This document shows positions 53,443 to 64,000 of a stretch of DNA of 64,000 nucleotides, piece after piece. A program made the position numbers and the translations under genes. The notes beneath the pieces were generated by a model. That model did no database searches and was not told where the DNA came from. It saw nothing but the letters and a program-made list of their open reading frames with translations. The stretch is from Nemania diffusa. Its lineage: Eukaryota; Ascomycota; Sordariomycetes; Xylariales; Xylariaceae. The stretch is from positions 1,775,501-1,839,500 of the forward strand of contig JBBPUQ010000007.1 in assembly GCA_038501195.1 (NCBI GenBank), in the 5' to 3' direction. Positions within the stretch are counted from its first letter, which is position 1; the number at the start of each line of letters is the position of its first letter.

Positions 53443-55101
53443 ATGTCGAGCTCAGATACGGGATCTTCTACGACCCGTCAAGAACAATTCTTTGACATAT
53501 CAACAAAACCCGACCATCCAACAGCAGAGTCGCCAGACGAAAAGTCCCTAGAAGATGTTTCAATAAACCAACTATCAAGAGCAGGTTCGAAGAGCGACCT
53601 AGAAAAAGGCGATGGCAATTTACCACCACAACCATCTGGACCGCCCCTGGGCCTCAACCCTGATGACTTCCCAGACGGCGGCCGAGAAGCCGTAAGTGTT
53701 TATTAAACTCGTACTATCCTGCGACAACAATGCCTTCTGGCCATTCTGGTGCTGATCTAAGAGGGCTGCATACGCTTTTGAGAGCAGCCCTCCCTTCAAG
53801 AAATTTACTAATTGCGCGCATGCTGTTGTTGTAGTGGCTGGTCGTCTTTGGCGGGGCGTTGATTCTATTCTGCTCCTTCGGCATCGTCAACTGCTCCGGC
53901 GTCTTCGTGGAGTACTACGTCAGCGGGCCGCTGGCGAGCTACACGTCGTCGGACATAACGTGGATCACGTCGCTGCAGGCCTTCTTCCTGACGGGCTCGA
54001 ACCTCGTCATGGGCCGGCTGTTCGACAGCTACGGCACGCGCTGGATCCTGCCGCTGGGCACCGTCGTGTACGCGCTGGGCCTCATGCTGCTCTCGCTGTC
54101 GACCGAGTACTACCAGATCATCCTGACGCAGGGCGTCGTGTGCGGCGTCGGCGCGGCCGCCGTCTTCAACTGCGCCAGCAACTCCACCATCACCTGGTTC
54201 TACCGGCGCCGCGCCGCGGCCCTGGGCATCGTCGTGGCGGGCAGCTCCATCGGCGGCATCGTGCTGCCCATCCTGATGAGCCATCTCATCCCGCGCATCG
54301 GCTTCCCCTGGACGGTGCGCATCCTCGGCTTCATCGCGCTCTTCTGCTGCGGCGTCGCCTGCTTCACCGTCAAGTCCCGCCTGTCGCCCAAGGCGAAGCC
54401 CTTCCATTTCACCGATCTCACGAGGCCGTTCAAGGAGGCGCGGTTCGCGCTCGTGGTCGTGTCCGCCTTCTTCGTCTTCTGGGGCCTGTATCTGCCCTTC
54501 AACTACCTCAACATCCAAGCCCAGCAGCAAGGCGTCGACCCGGCCCTGATCCCCTACATATTGCCGATCGTGAACGCTGTCAGGTAAGAGCCGTCCTAAC
54601 AGAGAAACCTTCTCCACTTGTGCCTATCTCGTATTTGTTAGCAGGCGCCCGCGCTAACATTTGATCGCAACCAGCATCCCCGGCCGAATTATCCCCGGTA
54701 TCCTCGCAGACCGCGTGGGGCGCTTCAACACGATGATCCTCGTGTCGGGCCTGTCGGGCGTCATCTCGCTCGCGCTCTGGGTGCCCGGCAATACGACCGG
54801 CGCGACGCTGGCGTTCGGCGCCATCTACGGGTTCACGTCGGGCGGCTTCATCTCCCTGTCGCCGGCCGTCATCGCCCAGATCAGCGACATACGCGAGATC
54901 GGCGCGCGGAGCGGCGCCCTGCTCTTCGTCGCCTCCCTCGGCGCCCTCACCGGCTCCCCGCTCGGCGGCGCCATTGTCACCGCGCAGGGCGGCGACTACC
55001 TCGGCCTCAAGCTCTTCACCGGCCTCTCGATCCTAACTGGCGCCATCGTCCTCATCATTGCGCGCGCAGTACAAGTGAAGTTTAGGCTTGTGAAGATCTA
55101 A
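53443..55101 (+). CDS. MFS transporter, monocarboxylate (MCT/MCH) type
   Basis: A second 12-helix transporter of the monocarboxylate-like group. Exons 53443-53691, 53835-54583 and 54675-55101 give 474 aa. The long charged N-terminal tail ends in DDFPDGGREAWLVVFGGAL, the typical entry to helix 1. Other marks are CSGVFVEYYVSGPLASYT, TWITSLQAFFLTGSN, GRLFDSYGTRWILPLG, SSIGGIVLPILMSHLIPRIG and NAVSIPGRIIPGILADRVGR. Splice junctions restore these in frame. Exons 2 and 3 are extremely GC-rich with C or G in nearly all third positions, while exon 1 is not. Together with the methyltransferase it might be a satellite of the polyketide cluster; metabolite export is inferred, and riboflavin or monocarboxylate transport is the alternative. 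Confidence 0.93.
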
Positions 55102-56174
55102 GTGGGTACAGGAGGTTGTGGGCGCGCGTGGGAGAAGGACAAGTAGGTGTACAAAACAAATGGCATTCGTCTTTATAAGCGAAGTTGTTTAATTTAGGGC
55201 TAGGTAGATCTCAGCTACGGCACGCTTGGCGGTGTTTGATTATTGCATACATAGAAAGGCTTGATATAATAGCATAGAAATAGACGCCAGCAACGGCACT
55301 TATGGCTAATATGGAGCGGGAAGTGCCACATGGCTAACATTATTATAATTAAGACAAGATAGATGGGAGGCGTGACATTCATCCCCAGCAGCAAGTGAAT
55401 TTAAAACCCGGAACTCAGTCATGAACATACAGCTACTGCATATTTGACATTCTCTAGGATCTCAATACGAGCATAGCGCCGGCTACGATGCTTCACCAAC
55501 AGGCCCACCTACTTCTTCTTTGCAAATACCGTAAAGGATATATCACATATGCAGCATATGTGCCAGTGGCACAGTGCCTTGTAATAAATTCATCCGGTAA
55601 ACAATTACTCATATCTTCTCTAGTTTTGATCTATGTGCTACTCTTAGCAGTCGAGCTATTCCAATAAGAAGTGTTAATCCGGCGTGCTAAACCAATAGTA
55701 ATCTAAGGAAACAAGAGTTACCTATGCGTGGTATTCATTATACAGGTGAATAATTAAACAATGATACTTTCGAACTTGCCATGTACTTATTTGTAACACT
55801 ACTATTTTAGATCAGCCATTCACTACAATGGATGCCAACTAACTTCTATTCACTATTTCGAAAAGCAGTCAACAAACAAGGCTAACTCTTTCAGCACCAT
55901 GCTTAACAGTAGGGATATATAAATTATTCCAAGTATCCTCCCTAACAAATCGTTAATTATTGCCATCTGGAAATCCTTACTTATCCTCTCTAACTACCAA
56001 CGCCTAGTTACACTCACTACCTAACATACGCCATACCCTCATACCATCGCGCCTATCGCTAAAATTGACATCCTTCTTAGGTAGTGATTGTCTATATACC
56101 CATCTTCTTTCCACACAATCTGGTTTTAACTCACAACTACCAAACTCGATTCAGCATCACCACCCCTTACTACA
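55102..56174. other. Intergenic, no gene seen
   Basis: AT-rich with short frames only. The final 200 bp are pyrimidine-rich (ACTACCAACGCC, CTCACTACC), a likely promoter and leader of the next gene. Confidence 0.6.
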
Positions 56175-56594
56175 ATGCCGGCCGTCAAGTCACAAAGTAT
56201 CGACTACGATCTCGATCCCCAACTATCCACGCAGCAGGCGCTCCGGCAGAAACACACCTTGCTACTCGTCGGGGTGCTCTTCTTCGCAGTGCAGTGTCTG
56301 TTAGTGCTAGCTATCTTCACCTGGCTCAGCAGGCTCAGCTCCGCGCTAGACTTCCTAGCAGACACACACGATGCGTCTGGCGGAGGCGATCCTAATGCCG
56401 TGCATAACTCGGCCTTTACCGATGGTCAAGTCGAAGGGGTGCGGCGCTATAATTCTTACATCCTCTTGACGATTATGTCTGTTGGGTTCCTTATAAACTA
56501 CCTACGTGTGGCTGGCGCGGTTCGACGGCCCCGGCTGGCAGGAGAGATGCGAAGAGTTGATATCGAGGCGCCAGGAGAAGAGCAAGAGTGGTGA
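56175..56594 (+). CDS. Small membrane protein with two predicted helices, function unknown
   Basis: An intronless 139-aa frame starting MPAVKSQSIDYDLD. Residues about 27-52 form one strong helix (LLLVGVLFFAVQCLLVLAIF) and about 95-111 a second (YILLTIMSVGFLINYL). Between them is a polar loop rich in Gly, Asp and Asn. The tail is acidic (IEAPGEEQEW). I do not recognise the family. The start has a reasonable fungal context (CACTACAATG follows a CT-rich leader), and composition is consistent with coding, so it is probably a real gene, but without relatives this stays moderate. Confidence 0.6.
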   Translation: MPAVKSQSIDYDLDPQLSTQQALRQKHTLLLVGVLFFAVQCLLVLAIFTWLSRLSSALDFLADTHDASGGGDPNAVHNSAFTDGQVEGVRRYNSYILLTIMSVGFLINYLRVAGAVRRPRLAGEMRRVDIEAPGEEQEW

Positions 56595-56920
56595 GGGGCT
56601 ATCGTGATGTCTATTGAGCTCTATTGAGCGTTGGGGGTGGTTGTGGAGAGGTTAAGGTGGCTTAATGTATTGTCCCTATTCGACTCGTTCCGTTTTTGCG
56701 GCCTGGGATTTCGGTGTTTACCTTGATATGGAGAGTTGTCTTCGCACCTAGACAAACAAATCTTGAGCATCATCAGTTACCGCCGTCCTGACAAATAACA
56801 GTACGCGACGCGAATTCCTAGAAACGTGAACTGCGGTGGTCGCCAAGAGCACAATTTGTATCAGGCGCGGCGGAAAATGAATAGATTAGAAATCAATTCG
56901 CGAACGTTCAATTCTCACTA
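56595..56920. other. Short convergent intergenic stretch
   Basis: It holds the 3' regions of the small membrane protein gene and of the Rhodopsin_4-like gene. Nothing else was seen. Confidence 0.6.
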
Positions 56921-58452
56921 TTATATGATAAACGACACCCGATCCCTATTCTTCCTCGCGAGCTCCGCCGCCGCCGCCGCCCCGCCGCCCGACGTCTCGG
57001 TGGTGATGTGGATCTCCTGGCGCTTGTAGATCTTGAGCGGCACGTGGTCCTTGTAGTTGTAGAACTTGACGATGTCCTCCTGGCTGTCGAGGGGGTGGAA
57101 GTCGGGCGCGAGGTCGGCGCCCTGCGAGCCGCGCGAGATGACCGTGTTGTGGTTCACGTGCTTGGCGTTGTGCCCGTACGCCGCCGTGCTCAGGCTCGGC
57201 GCCGCATTCGCCTTGGACGGCGACCCGTAGAAGGACGTCAGCCGGAAGAAGAAGCGCACCGTCGTCCACAGGAACGGGATGTTGGCCACGATGAGCGCCG
57301 TCGACGACTCGCGGATGTACCAGTACGTCCACGCGATGCCGTACGGCTCACTGAAGCTGTAGTATTTGTTCGCGATGGCGGCGCCGATCTGGGAGACGTC
57401 TCGTGTTAGCTCGCGGTACGGTGTTGGAAGCTAGCTAGTCTTATTAGAGTTGCGTGTTGTTTTTATCTGACTTACAGTGAAGAGACCTAGAGCGAACACG
57501 CCGCACAGGACAGTCTTTTTCCTCGGAGCAATGTTAATTTGAAGGAAAATAGGCATCGGAATGACAATGATGAATAAATCCGAAGAGATGTTAAAAACTG
57601 CGTTGGTGATAAGGTGATTCGTTGCCGCAGAGCATTGAACTAAGGACAAGGAATTAGAATAGATAGTTCTTCGACAATGCAAATAACATGACAAGAGGCG
57701 AGCATCGGCATACTATTATCAACGGGAACTGCCCAATACTGGTCAAAAGGCCGACACCACACGGCAAAGTATAGTATCTAAGGGTTCATGCATTAGTCAT
57801 TGTTTTCTGGCAACGCTATTTCAGTACGTCGAGAATATGATACGCTACAAGAGTTGGTAGCCTTTAAGCAGATATCATGTCAAATGCGCAATGAAGGTAT
57901 TTAGAAACTCACTTCCATCAACACAAAGCCGAAGGCTACGTAACCTGCTACAAGCTTGACGGACATCTTTTGGATTTTACTGAACCTACATGGTTTGTTA
58001 GTAGAGATTATGTGTGGTAGATGGGGGCACTCACGTTAAACGGCTATACATAAATAAAAGGCATGCCTTGACAAGCCATGTAGTGAGAATCTGCGATTGC
58101 TCGACAACCAAAACCAGCTTGGAGCCATATGTTCTCTCGGCGATATCTTCTGCCGTGAGTGTAGGAGGATGAGCAGGATCGATGAGATTGCTGTTCTTGG
58201 TGGATAGTATGTTTATCGTGACCATCAGGACAGTGTCCGTCACCACAGCCAATAGCATCATAACATCGTCGGCCTGAAATTTCTTGAATGACCCTAATAG
58301 AACTTTACGGGATGCGCTACGAAAAAGGCGTGAGCATGATAGCCACAGATTGTAGGCAAGGGAGGGTGGGAAGGAGCTTACATTCTCGCTGCTACTACTA
58401 TCAATGTAAGCCCGTACCAGATGGACGATTCCACGACAAGAGTTACCGCCAT
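56921..58452 (-). CDS. Rhodopsin_4-like seven-helix fungal membrane protein
   Basis: Six exons (58452-58382, 58316-58035, 57985-57913, 57777-57711, 57639-57476, 57388-56921) give 374 aa. Family marks follow in order: FKKFQADDVMMLLAVVTDT, VLVVEQSQILTTWLVKACL, LYFAVWCRPFDQYWAVPVD, QCSAATNHLITNAVFNISSD, FIIVIPMPIFLQINIAPRKK, IRESSTALIVANIPFLW. These are typical of the large fungal integral-membrane family (Pfam Rhodopsin_4) that includes PTH11-related and satratoxin-cluster SAT4-like proteins. Seven hydrophobic segments are expected. No CFEM domain is visible. The tail contains an Ala/Gly run (GGGAAAAAEL). The third intron is 135 nt, about twice the usual length. The last exon is far GC-richer than the other five. 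Sensing or membrane roles are suggested for the family; ligand unknown. Confidence 0.88.
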
Positions 58453-61175
58453 TGCGACGGAACTGAATGGCGAACGGCTGTGTCGATGCCGTAGATCGAG
58501 TAGTGAGAGGGAATATATGTGAAGGATCGCGGCTCGTTTTGGGGGATACTAGATCTAGATAATAGTCGATTTAGGCCGCGTTACCTGCATCGAACGGCCT
58601 AGTTTCAGTTCTGAATACTATTGACATGCCAAACCAATATGGCTTTGTTGCCGGATTTACACATGTTATTCTGTGGCAACTAGGCACGGCTAAGAACTAC
58701 CTACACAGCAAAGATGTCGGCGTGAGCTGCCCACTTCTTGCTAATCAGTCCGAGACTGATACTACCTGGTCCATGGGTGTGGAGAGATCGCTCAGAGTTA
58801 TATGGGTATCAGTTTGACCCTAGGTATTACCACTAAGTCATAGTCGCTAAGCTATAGTCGGGTTGGTATCAATTCGCCTATAGCGGATCGCGTTCGAGAT
58901 TAATGATGATGCTATTGACACAACATCCTTTGCGGGAAAGTGGGGAGGAGCGTTTAAAGTCGTCATAGATATCCAAGAAGAGGCAAGATTGCATGCTTTT
59001 ACTATTTCGTTCAAATAATAGAAAGAGTAGACTCACCCAAAGCTTTCCTGTACGATAAGCTCTCACCATATTCATCGTATGGTACCATGTGGGTGTGGTA
59101 CAACATGATAGAAAGCCAAGGCGTTGGGTTTAAGAAGGGCTTACAGAGTATCCATCCGTCCTAGGATTGGCCCTGGCATAGAATTGCCAGGGTACACCAT
59201 ACACACACGTTATCCGTTAGGGCCGAGTAGACTTGACTTGGCGAGGAGACGATGGCCGCCTAGTACAAACTACGTTTGGGCGCTGACGTTTAGGAGCGGA
59301 CGTTCTAGCGAAGTTATCCAGAGTGGCCTGACTTTGTGCCTAGCTCTCGCCTACACACACCATAAACTAGATATCGTCTTTGATTCGCGTCAATATAGGA
59401 CCTAGGTAGTTAACCGTTATTTCGTTATCAATGGGAGCCTCCATTGAAACGCTTCGAACTTTTGTTTTGCGCTAATGATAGTGGGAAAGCCTGGTTCAAG
59501 CCGGGACTTCATATCTATACTTGTATGCAGCCGTAAGGATTTGGTGCCTGGCAACACAGCTACGTGACTGTATTGTCATACCCGAGAGATTGGTTGACCC
59601 CAGTTTGATGACAAGGTGTGATCCTTTATCTGTCTACCCTGCAAATGAACCAGCTCGACCATAAAAATAACTCCGTTACGTGTGATCTTCTTATAATTAC
59701 GCGTCGAGACATCTTTCTTCGACTTTTTAGGTCATAGCTGGGAAAGAAAACTCTGTCAAATTTTGTGGTCCAGTACGCTTTCTAGTGTCTCCTGCCATGA
59801 TCAACCTTAAATATGCGTAGGTATCCGGGACATCGATGTGGTCTGGCTTGGCTGCCGAGTGGACGTCTACTGTAGACTCGGATCCCGGGCATTAATCTGA
59901 TCACCATGCAGGTGTAGTTAGCGTAAGGCAAGGCTCCAATAGAATCGGACTACGATATGCAACCAAGAATCTCCTGCATTGCAAGTGAGATCGAGATCCC
60001 CGATGTCGCATTAGCGGTAGAAAGCCCCTGTCGATACATTCTGTATTTGAGTAGATAGCTTCTTTGAAAGCCTGGGCTGCCATATGGGAACCTTGCGGGG
60101 GGGATCATGTTTCACCTACTGTACATACCTACATGTAGGTAGCTTATAATCGTGATGTTGAAAAAGCTACTCTTAATTCTTATTTCTTGCTCTCTATCTG
60201 ATAATGCGAGAATCAGAGTGCATACATCGACAGCATGATTCTTTCATTTCCGGCCGCTATATAGTGGTATTTATAACATGTCTAGTATTATTCGGTGTAG
60301 CGGATACACTAGAAATCGCTCTCGGGCGAATATTGATACGCATAATCGCAAGCTGAGTAGCTAGTTCTCTTAGATGGTCTGTTTCCAGCGCTGTTGGTGA
60401 TACGGTATACCTACCCATTGGCTGGACTGCGTGGGGGTATGAGACGAGACAGTATGTAGACGGGATAAGTAGCAAAGCGATACCTACCTACCTGTAAAGG
60501 AAACTTTCTAGCAGCTGAATAACGATTCCTCCACGATCGAGCTAGGCCGCATGATCTCTTCTAGTCTACATATGGAAGCTTAGAAAGATAATGGAAGCCA
60601 AGCTCGACTATGGCTGAGCGCTAATACACCACGCTAGGGTTTAAGCTACAAAGCTGAACGTGACTATCTAGTGTTCCGATAATACCTATAAGATAATAGC
60701 ATCATTGAACTACGTTAGATCCTCGGAGGAAAACGATTAGTAGGTGCGGGTCGAAGCAAGTGCCTACCTAGTGTCTCGGAATTACGAGAAACTTATATAA
60801 TATCGAGGGAAGAGAGTACGGATGTATATTTATTATAAGAATTCCGGTATAGAACTGGAAGAGTGAGCCTGGTTTCACGCTAGGTCATCGCTCTCAGATT
60901 TTTGTAATGCGTCAGTGGCTGCAATTTGTTTCTCCTCTTTGGATACAAACTCTAGGGATAACTAACTACTCCGTAAACCTGGGGTAAATCGAGTGCCAAA
61001 TTGATGATGATTCATCGTTATGATGTAATAGGTCTGAGAGGACAAAGCAGAATATGTAACTGACCTTTAAAAGGCGAATTTAAAACGCAACGAACAACAT
61101 GTGTTTATACTTAATAGGACTGCAATTCTCTAGAGGGTGTCGTTAACCATCAATAAGCTAAATCAATTGAAAAAA
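58453..61175. other. 2.7 kb gene-free region
   Basis: No frame above 93 codons and none conserved. TAGGTA-like palindromes occur near 60,120-60,140 (TACCTACATGTAGGTA). A tRNA-like B-box resemblance at about 59,492 has no matching A-box and was rejected. Possibly degenerate repeat DNA. Confidence 0.55.
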
Positions 61176-61950
61176 ATGAGTCCTGAAAAGCCCCAAAAAG
61201 GAGACAAAGGTATGCCAACCTAAAGCCAAAATGTATTACATTGAAAATACTCAGCTTCGGCTTCAATGAACTGGCCTGCTTACCGTGAACGCATCTACAG
61301 TCTCGTGGAGCTGGGGAGGCGGCGCCCCTGGCGGCACAGTTGCCGAGACCAAAGACGAAGGCGAAATCGCCATCAAATCCAAGCGCGGCAACACGATCCA
61401 AAAGAACGCGTCGCCCGACAATCCAGCCGTGCATATCGAGCGATCCGGAAATGATGTTGTCAAGCGAGCTTCCGAGCTGACGGTTGAAAAAAAAGGCTCT
61501 AAAAACAAGAACAAAGGCGGGAATGGAAGCAGTAGCAGCAAGCGTAAGGCCGGGAGCCAAGAACATGAAAATGAGAGGGACGAGGCTAGTGACTCAGAAG
61601 ACCCGCATACAACAAACAAGCAGGGGAAGGAGGTCAAGAAAGGCGGCAAAGATGCCAGCAAGAAGCAGAAGATCCGGCAGACTGAAGAGGTGGAGGACAA
61701 GACTGGTGGCTCTGAGACTGCTGAGAAAGAAAAGGATGAGGAGGACGGGGAGGAAGAGAGTGAAGATGAGGAGCCTAAGAAAAGCATCACGACCAAGAAG
61801 AATGGCAACACAAAGAGAGCACGCGCTGACAAGAAAGGGGCCGAGAGCAAGTCGTCTGGTAGAACTAAAACTAAGGCAAAAGATCCGGCGCCGAGAACTG
61901 ACGACGATCTAGTGAGCACACGGACTCGGAGTCATGACAAGGCCACCTGA
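61176..61950 (+). CDS. HVA1/TUDOR-domain (DUF2945) protein with charged tail
   Basis: Two exons (61176-61209, 61301-61950) give 227 aa. The 11-codon first exon (MSPEKPQKGDK) joins to VSWSWGGGAPGGTVAE, reproducing the start of the hypervirulence-associated TUDOR domain (PF11160); NPAVHIERSGNDVVKRASEL completes it at about residue 65. The remaining 160 residues are very rich in Lys, Glu, Asp and Ser with repeated KKGGKDASKKQK-like basic and EEDGEEESEDEE-like acidic blocks, probably disordered and nuclear. The domain is widespread in bacteria and fungi; its molecular role is poorly known (chromatin or nucleic-acid binding is suggested by the tail only). Confidence 0.85.
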
Positions 61951-62356
61951 GCTAGCCATCGTGGCGGCTAGTGTACACTTTGACGTATTATACATCTCTT
62001 AGAAAGCAAAGTCTAGACCAAGGCGGCCAGGGCTTATATACGCGTATACGTATGTTATAGCACCCGGCGGTTCTACATTGGCCATTTCATGTTTAATTCC
62101 ACAATGCCGGTGCTGGCTGTACCAAATGCTGCCATCGCCCTGCCTTTGCAGCGCCCAAAATTCCTCAGTATGCTGGAGCCTCTCGTAGTGCACTAAAACT
62201 CGAGGCTTTGTGACAGAAAATCGCTAGAGCTGAATATTGTCAACCTCGAGAGCTTTGAGTAGTCGTAGCCCCAAATGCAATGCCCAGTTGTAAAGTGCTA
62301 CATGTTAGTCATATGGTAGCATACGACTTGGCAGATGATTGGTTTCTCCATCGATT
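61951..62356. other. Short convergent intergenic stretch
   Basis: It lies between the 3' ends of the TUDOR-type and enoyl-CoA hydratase genes. No gene or repeat was seen. Confidence 0.6.
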
Positions 62357-63433
62357 TTACCTTCCCTTGAATACAGGCTTCCTCTTATCCTTGAAAGCCG
62401 CGAGGGCCTCATCTCGGTCCTCGGTCTTGACGACCCGCTGATACATAGCGTCCTCAACGTCCTCCCGCGCCCAGCTCACAGCCTGCAGACCGGCCCGTAT
62501 AGCAATCGGCCCGCCCTCGCAGATCTCGCCCGCCAGCCTGATGGCCTCAGCCAGCGCAGCCTCCCGCGCCCTCTCGGGCAGTGGCTCGACGTACCCGAAC
62601 GTCTGCAGCTCCTCTTCCTCCTCGGACATCACATGGACGAGGCGGTCGGCCAGGCCGAGGAAGTAGGCCTCGCCCGCGGATACCTGGCGGCCCGTCAATA
62701 TGAGGTCCCTGGCCCGCGACAGCCCGATTATGGCGGGCAGGCGGTAGGTGCCGCCGGCGCCGGGGATGATGCCGAGGCGGGTCTCGGGCAGCCCGACTTT
62801 GGCGGTGGCGGCCAGCACGCGGAAGTGCGTGCACAGGGCGAGCTCGAGCCCGCCGCCGTACGCGGCCGACGAGATGGCGGAGATGGTCGGGATGGGGAGC
62901 GAGGCGAGCGAGGCGAAGGTGCTGCGGAGGTTGCCGAGGAACTGGGCGGTTCTAAGCAACACGAAGCGTGAGTCAATCGGTCCCAATCAGTCCTCTTATG
63001 TCTTACGAAGTGTGCCACCATGGAGATGCCGTATTTGCACTCACTCTTCCTGCGTGAACCCACGCCTCTCCTTCAGGTCTGCGCCGGCGCAGAAGCTCGA
63101 GTCGCTGGAGCTCGCGACGATGAGCGCCCGCGTCGGACCCTTCTCATCGACGCCCGCGGCGCCGCCGAACCGTGCTGGCGCGGGCTTCTCGTCGCCGTCG
63201 CTCGTGTATTGCGCGTGGACGGCGTCGATCTCGGCCCGCAGTGCTGCGAGGAGGGCTTTGGAGATTGCGTTGCGCGCGGACGGGCGGTTGAGCTCGAGCA
63301 CGCGGATGTGGCCTGTACTCCGCGCGGGCAGGTTTGTGACGTTGATCAGCGGACCGGCGGCGGCATCGCTTGAATATGGCCGTACCAGGCGGAATGCGGG
63401 CGCAATTAGCCGGAGGGTCGGTCGGAGAGGCAT
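62357..63433 (-). CDS. Enoyl-CoA hydratase/isomerase, mitochondrial AUH-like
   Basis: A crotonase-fold enzyme. Two exons (63433-63045, 62951-62357) give 327 aa. The basic, Ser-containing N-terminus (MPLRPTLRLIAPAFRLVRPY) looks like a mitochondrial presequence. Crotonase marks are LNRPSARNAISKALLAAL, the oxyanion region SSFCAGADLKERRG, SAAYGGGLELALCTHFRVLA with the first catalytic Glu, and PETRLGIIPGAGGTYRLP with the second. The best match by pattern is the AUH/methylglutaconyl-CoA hydratase group of leucine breakdown, though other short-chain enoyl-CoA hydratases cannot be excluded. The splice gives GFTQEETAQFLGNL in frame. Coding DNA is GC-rich. It is 41 kb from the polyketide synthase, so a cluster link is unlikely. 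Confidence 0.93.
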
Positions 63434-64000
63434 GGCGAAGATAGGTTCGCAATGAAAGGTTGAATGATGTAGCAGCTGTCTATGTCTACAGTTCGCAGTT
63501 CAGTTCAGTTCAATGGACTTCGTCATTGCTGTTTATTCCCTGGGCCAAAGCCGACACTGGGCAAGCTCTAGGGCGGTTAACGCCGGAATTGGAGGGCCTT
63601 CTACGCTAAACAGGTACCTAACGCTATCCAGATAGGTACCCACTCCTAACCCCCATCTTAGCCAACTTACCCTATACACCTCAAGACTATTAGGGTCAAT
63701 AGGCCAGGTAGGTATGTTAGAATAACCACTGCGCCAAAAGATGAACTTAATATATTCCAATTCTTATTGTAATATTTGCAACAAGGTACTGTTAAAAAAT
63801 CCATAGGTTCTTCGTTGTAGAATAATCGATGTGTTGAGAATTGGTTTCTTGTCCGGACCTCTATTAATTATATGCCGTCCATTGGACGGGGTAGTTAGTA
63901 GGTAAGCCAAGATGAAGAATGGGCGTCAGCTGATGGTGATGCCTTGCGGCTGACGGCTGATCGCTGATGACGCTGACTTTATATGCCTTATGCTTCTGAC
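63434..64000. other. Upstream region of the enoyl-CoA hydratase gene
   Basis: No gene found. Several TAGGTA/TACCTA motifs occur at about 63,610-63,720. A CAGTTCAGTTCAGTTCA short tandem repeat lies near 63,498. The last 60 bp repeat GCTGA/GCTGATG-like pieces (GGCTGACGGCTGATCGCTGATGACGCTGA). Confidence 0.55.

Noticed and set aside
53834..54664. 276-codon Arg/His-rich plus-strand frame inside the second MFS gene, with a 250-codon minus-strand frame
   Set aside because: Shadows caused by very GC-rich coding DNA; the MFS frame carries all the conserved motifs.
59480..59520. GGTTCAAGCC stretch resembling a tRNA B-box
   Set aside because: No A-box at the right distance and no cloverleaf arms could be paired on either strand.
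1..64000. CRISPR arrays, bacterial operons, inteins, viral or intact transposon genes
   Set aside because: No regularly spaced repeats, no Shine-Dalgarno-led operons and no integrase, transposase or reverse transcriptase motifs; the DNA is eukaryotic with spliceosomal introns.

Overview
The window is nuclear DNA of a filamentous ascomycete (Pezizomycotina). The evidence is short spliceosomal introns (about 45-80 nt) with GTRNGT donors and CTAAC/CTAAT-type branch points, a HET-domain gene, a non-reducing polyketide synthase with fungal SAT and PT domains, and fungal families (Rhodopsin_4-like, monocarboxylate-type MFS, HVA1/TUDOR-like). Sordariomycetes, perhaps Xylariales, is my guess from the style of the intergenic DNA and the stwintron; it is not proven. 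Gene models were built by joining reading frames across GT...AG introns so that each joined protein keeps the family motif over the junction. Coordinates span first to last coding base, introns included.

Layout. 0-5.2 kb: a HET-domain gene cut by the window edge (+) and a PTR2/POT peptide transporter (-), whose first intron can only be read in frame as a stwintron. 5.2-10.4 kb: a 5.2 kb gene-free stretch. 10.4-20.9 kb: a conserved housekeeping block with RRP6 (nuclear exosome), divergently transcribed MDM35 (twin-CX9C), a small two-helix membrane protein placed 26 bp upstream of GPI1 (GPI-anchor synthesis), and a MOSC-reductase-ferredoxin fusion enzyme preceded by a dense cluster of ATTGT/ACAAT palindromes.

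21.0-43.7 kb: a probable aromatic polyketide cluster. It holds a nine-exon NR-PKS (SAT-KS-MAT-PT-ACP-TE, 2031 aa), a divergent Sulfotransfer_4-type P-loop protein, a membrane-anchored two-domain amidohydrolase, a cytochrome P450, a branched-chain aminotransferase-like enzyme, a Nudix hydrolase and a monocarboxylate-type MFS transporter. No transcription factor gene was seen in it.

45-64 kb: a DEDD-nuclease-like protein with altered catalytic residues, AIM24, an O-methyltransferase next to a second monocarboxylate-type MFS transporter (possibly an outlying part of the cluster), a small two-helix membrane protein, a Rhodopsin_4-like membrane protein, a TUDOR-like lysine/glutamate-rich protein, and a mitochondrial-type enoyl-CoA hydratase. 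Several gene-free stretches of 1-3 kb separate these.

In the cluster, the PKS would make an aromatic (possibly acyl-primed) polyketide that the P450, O-methyltransferase, P-loop protein and amidohydrolase could tailor and the MFS proteins could export. The aminotransferase raises the possibility of an amino-acid-derived starter or a nitrogen-bearing product. This pathway is inferred from gene content alone. No tRNA, rRNA, CRISPR array or intact mobile element was recognised.
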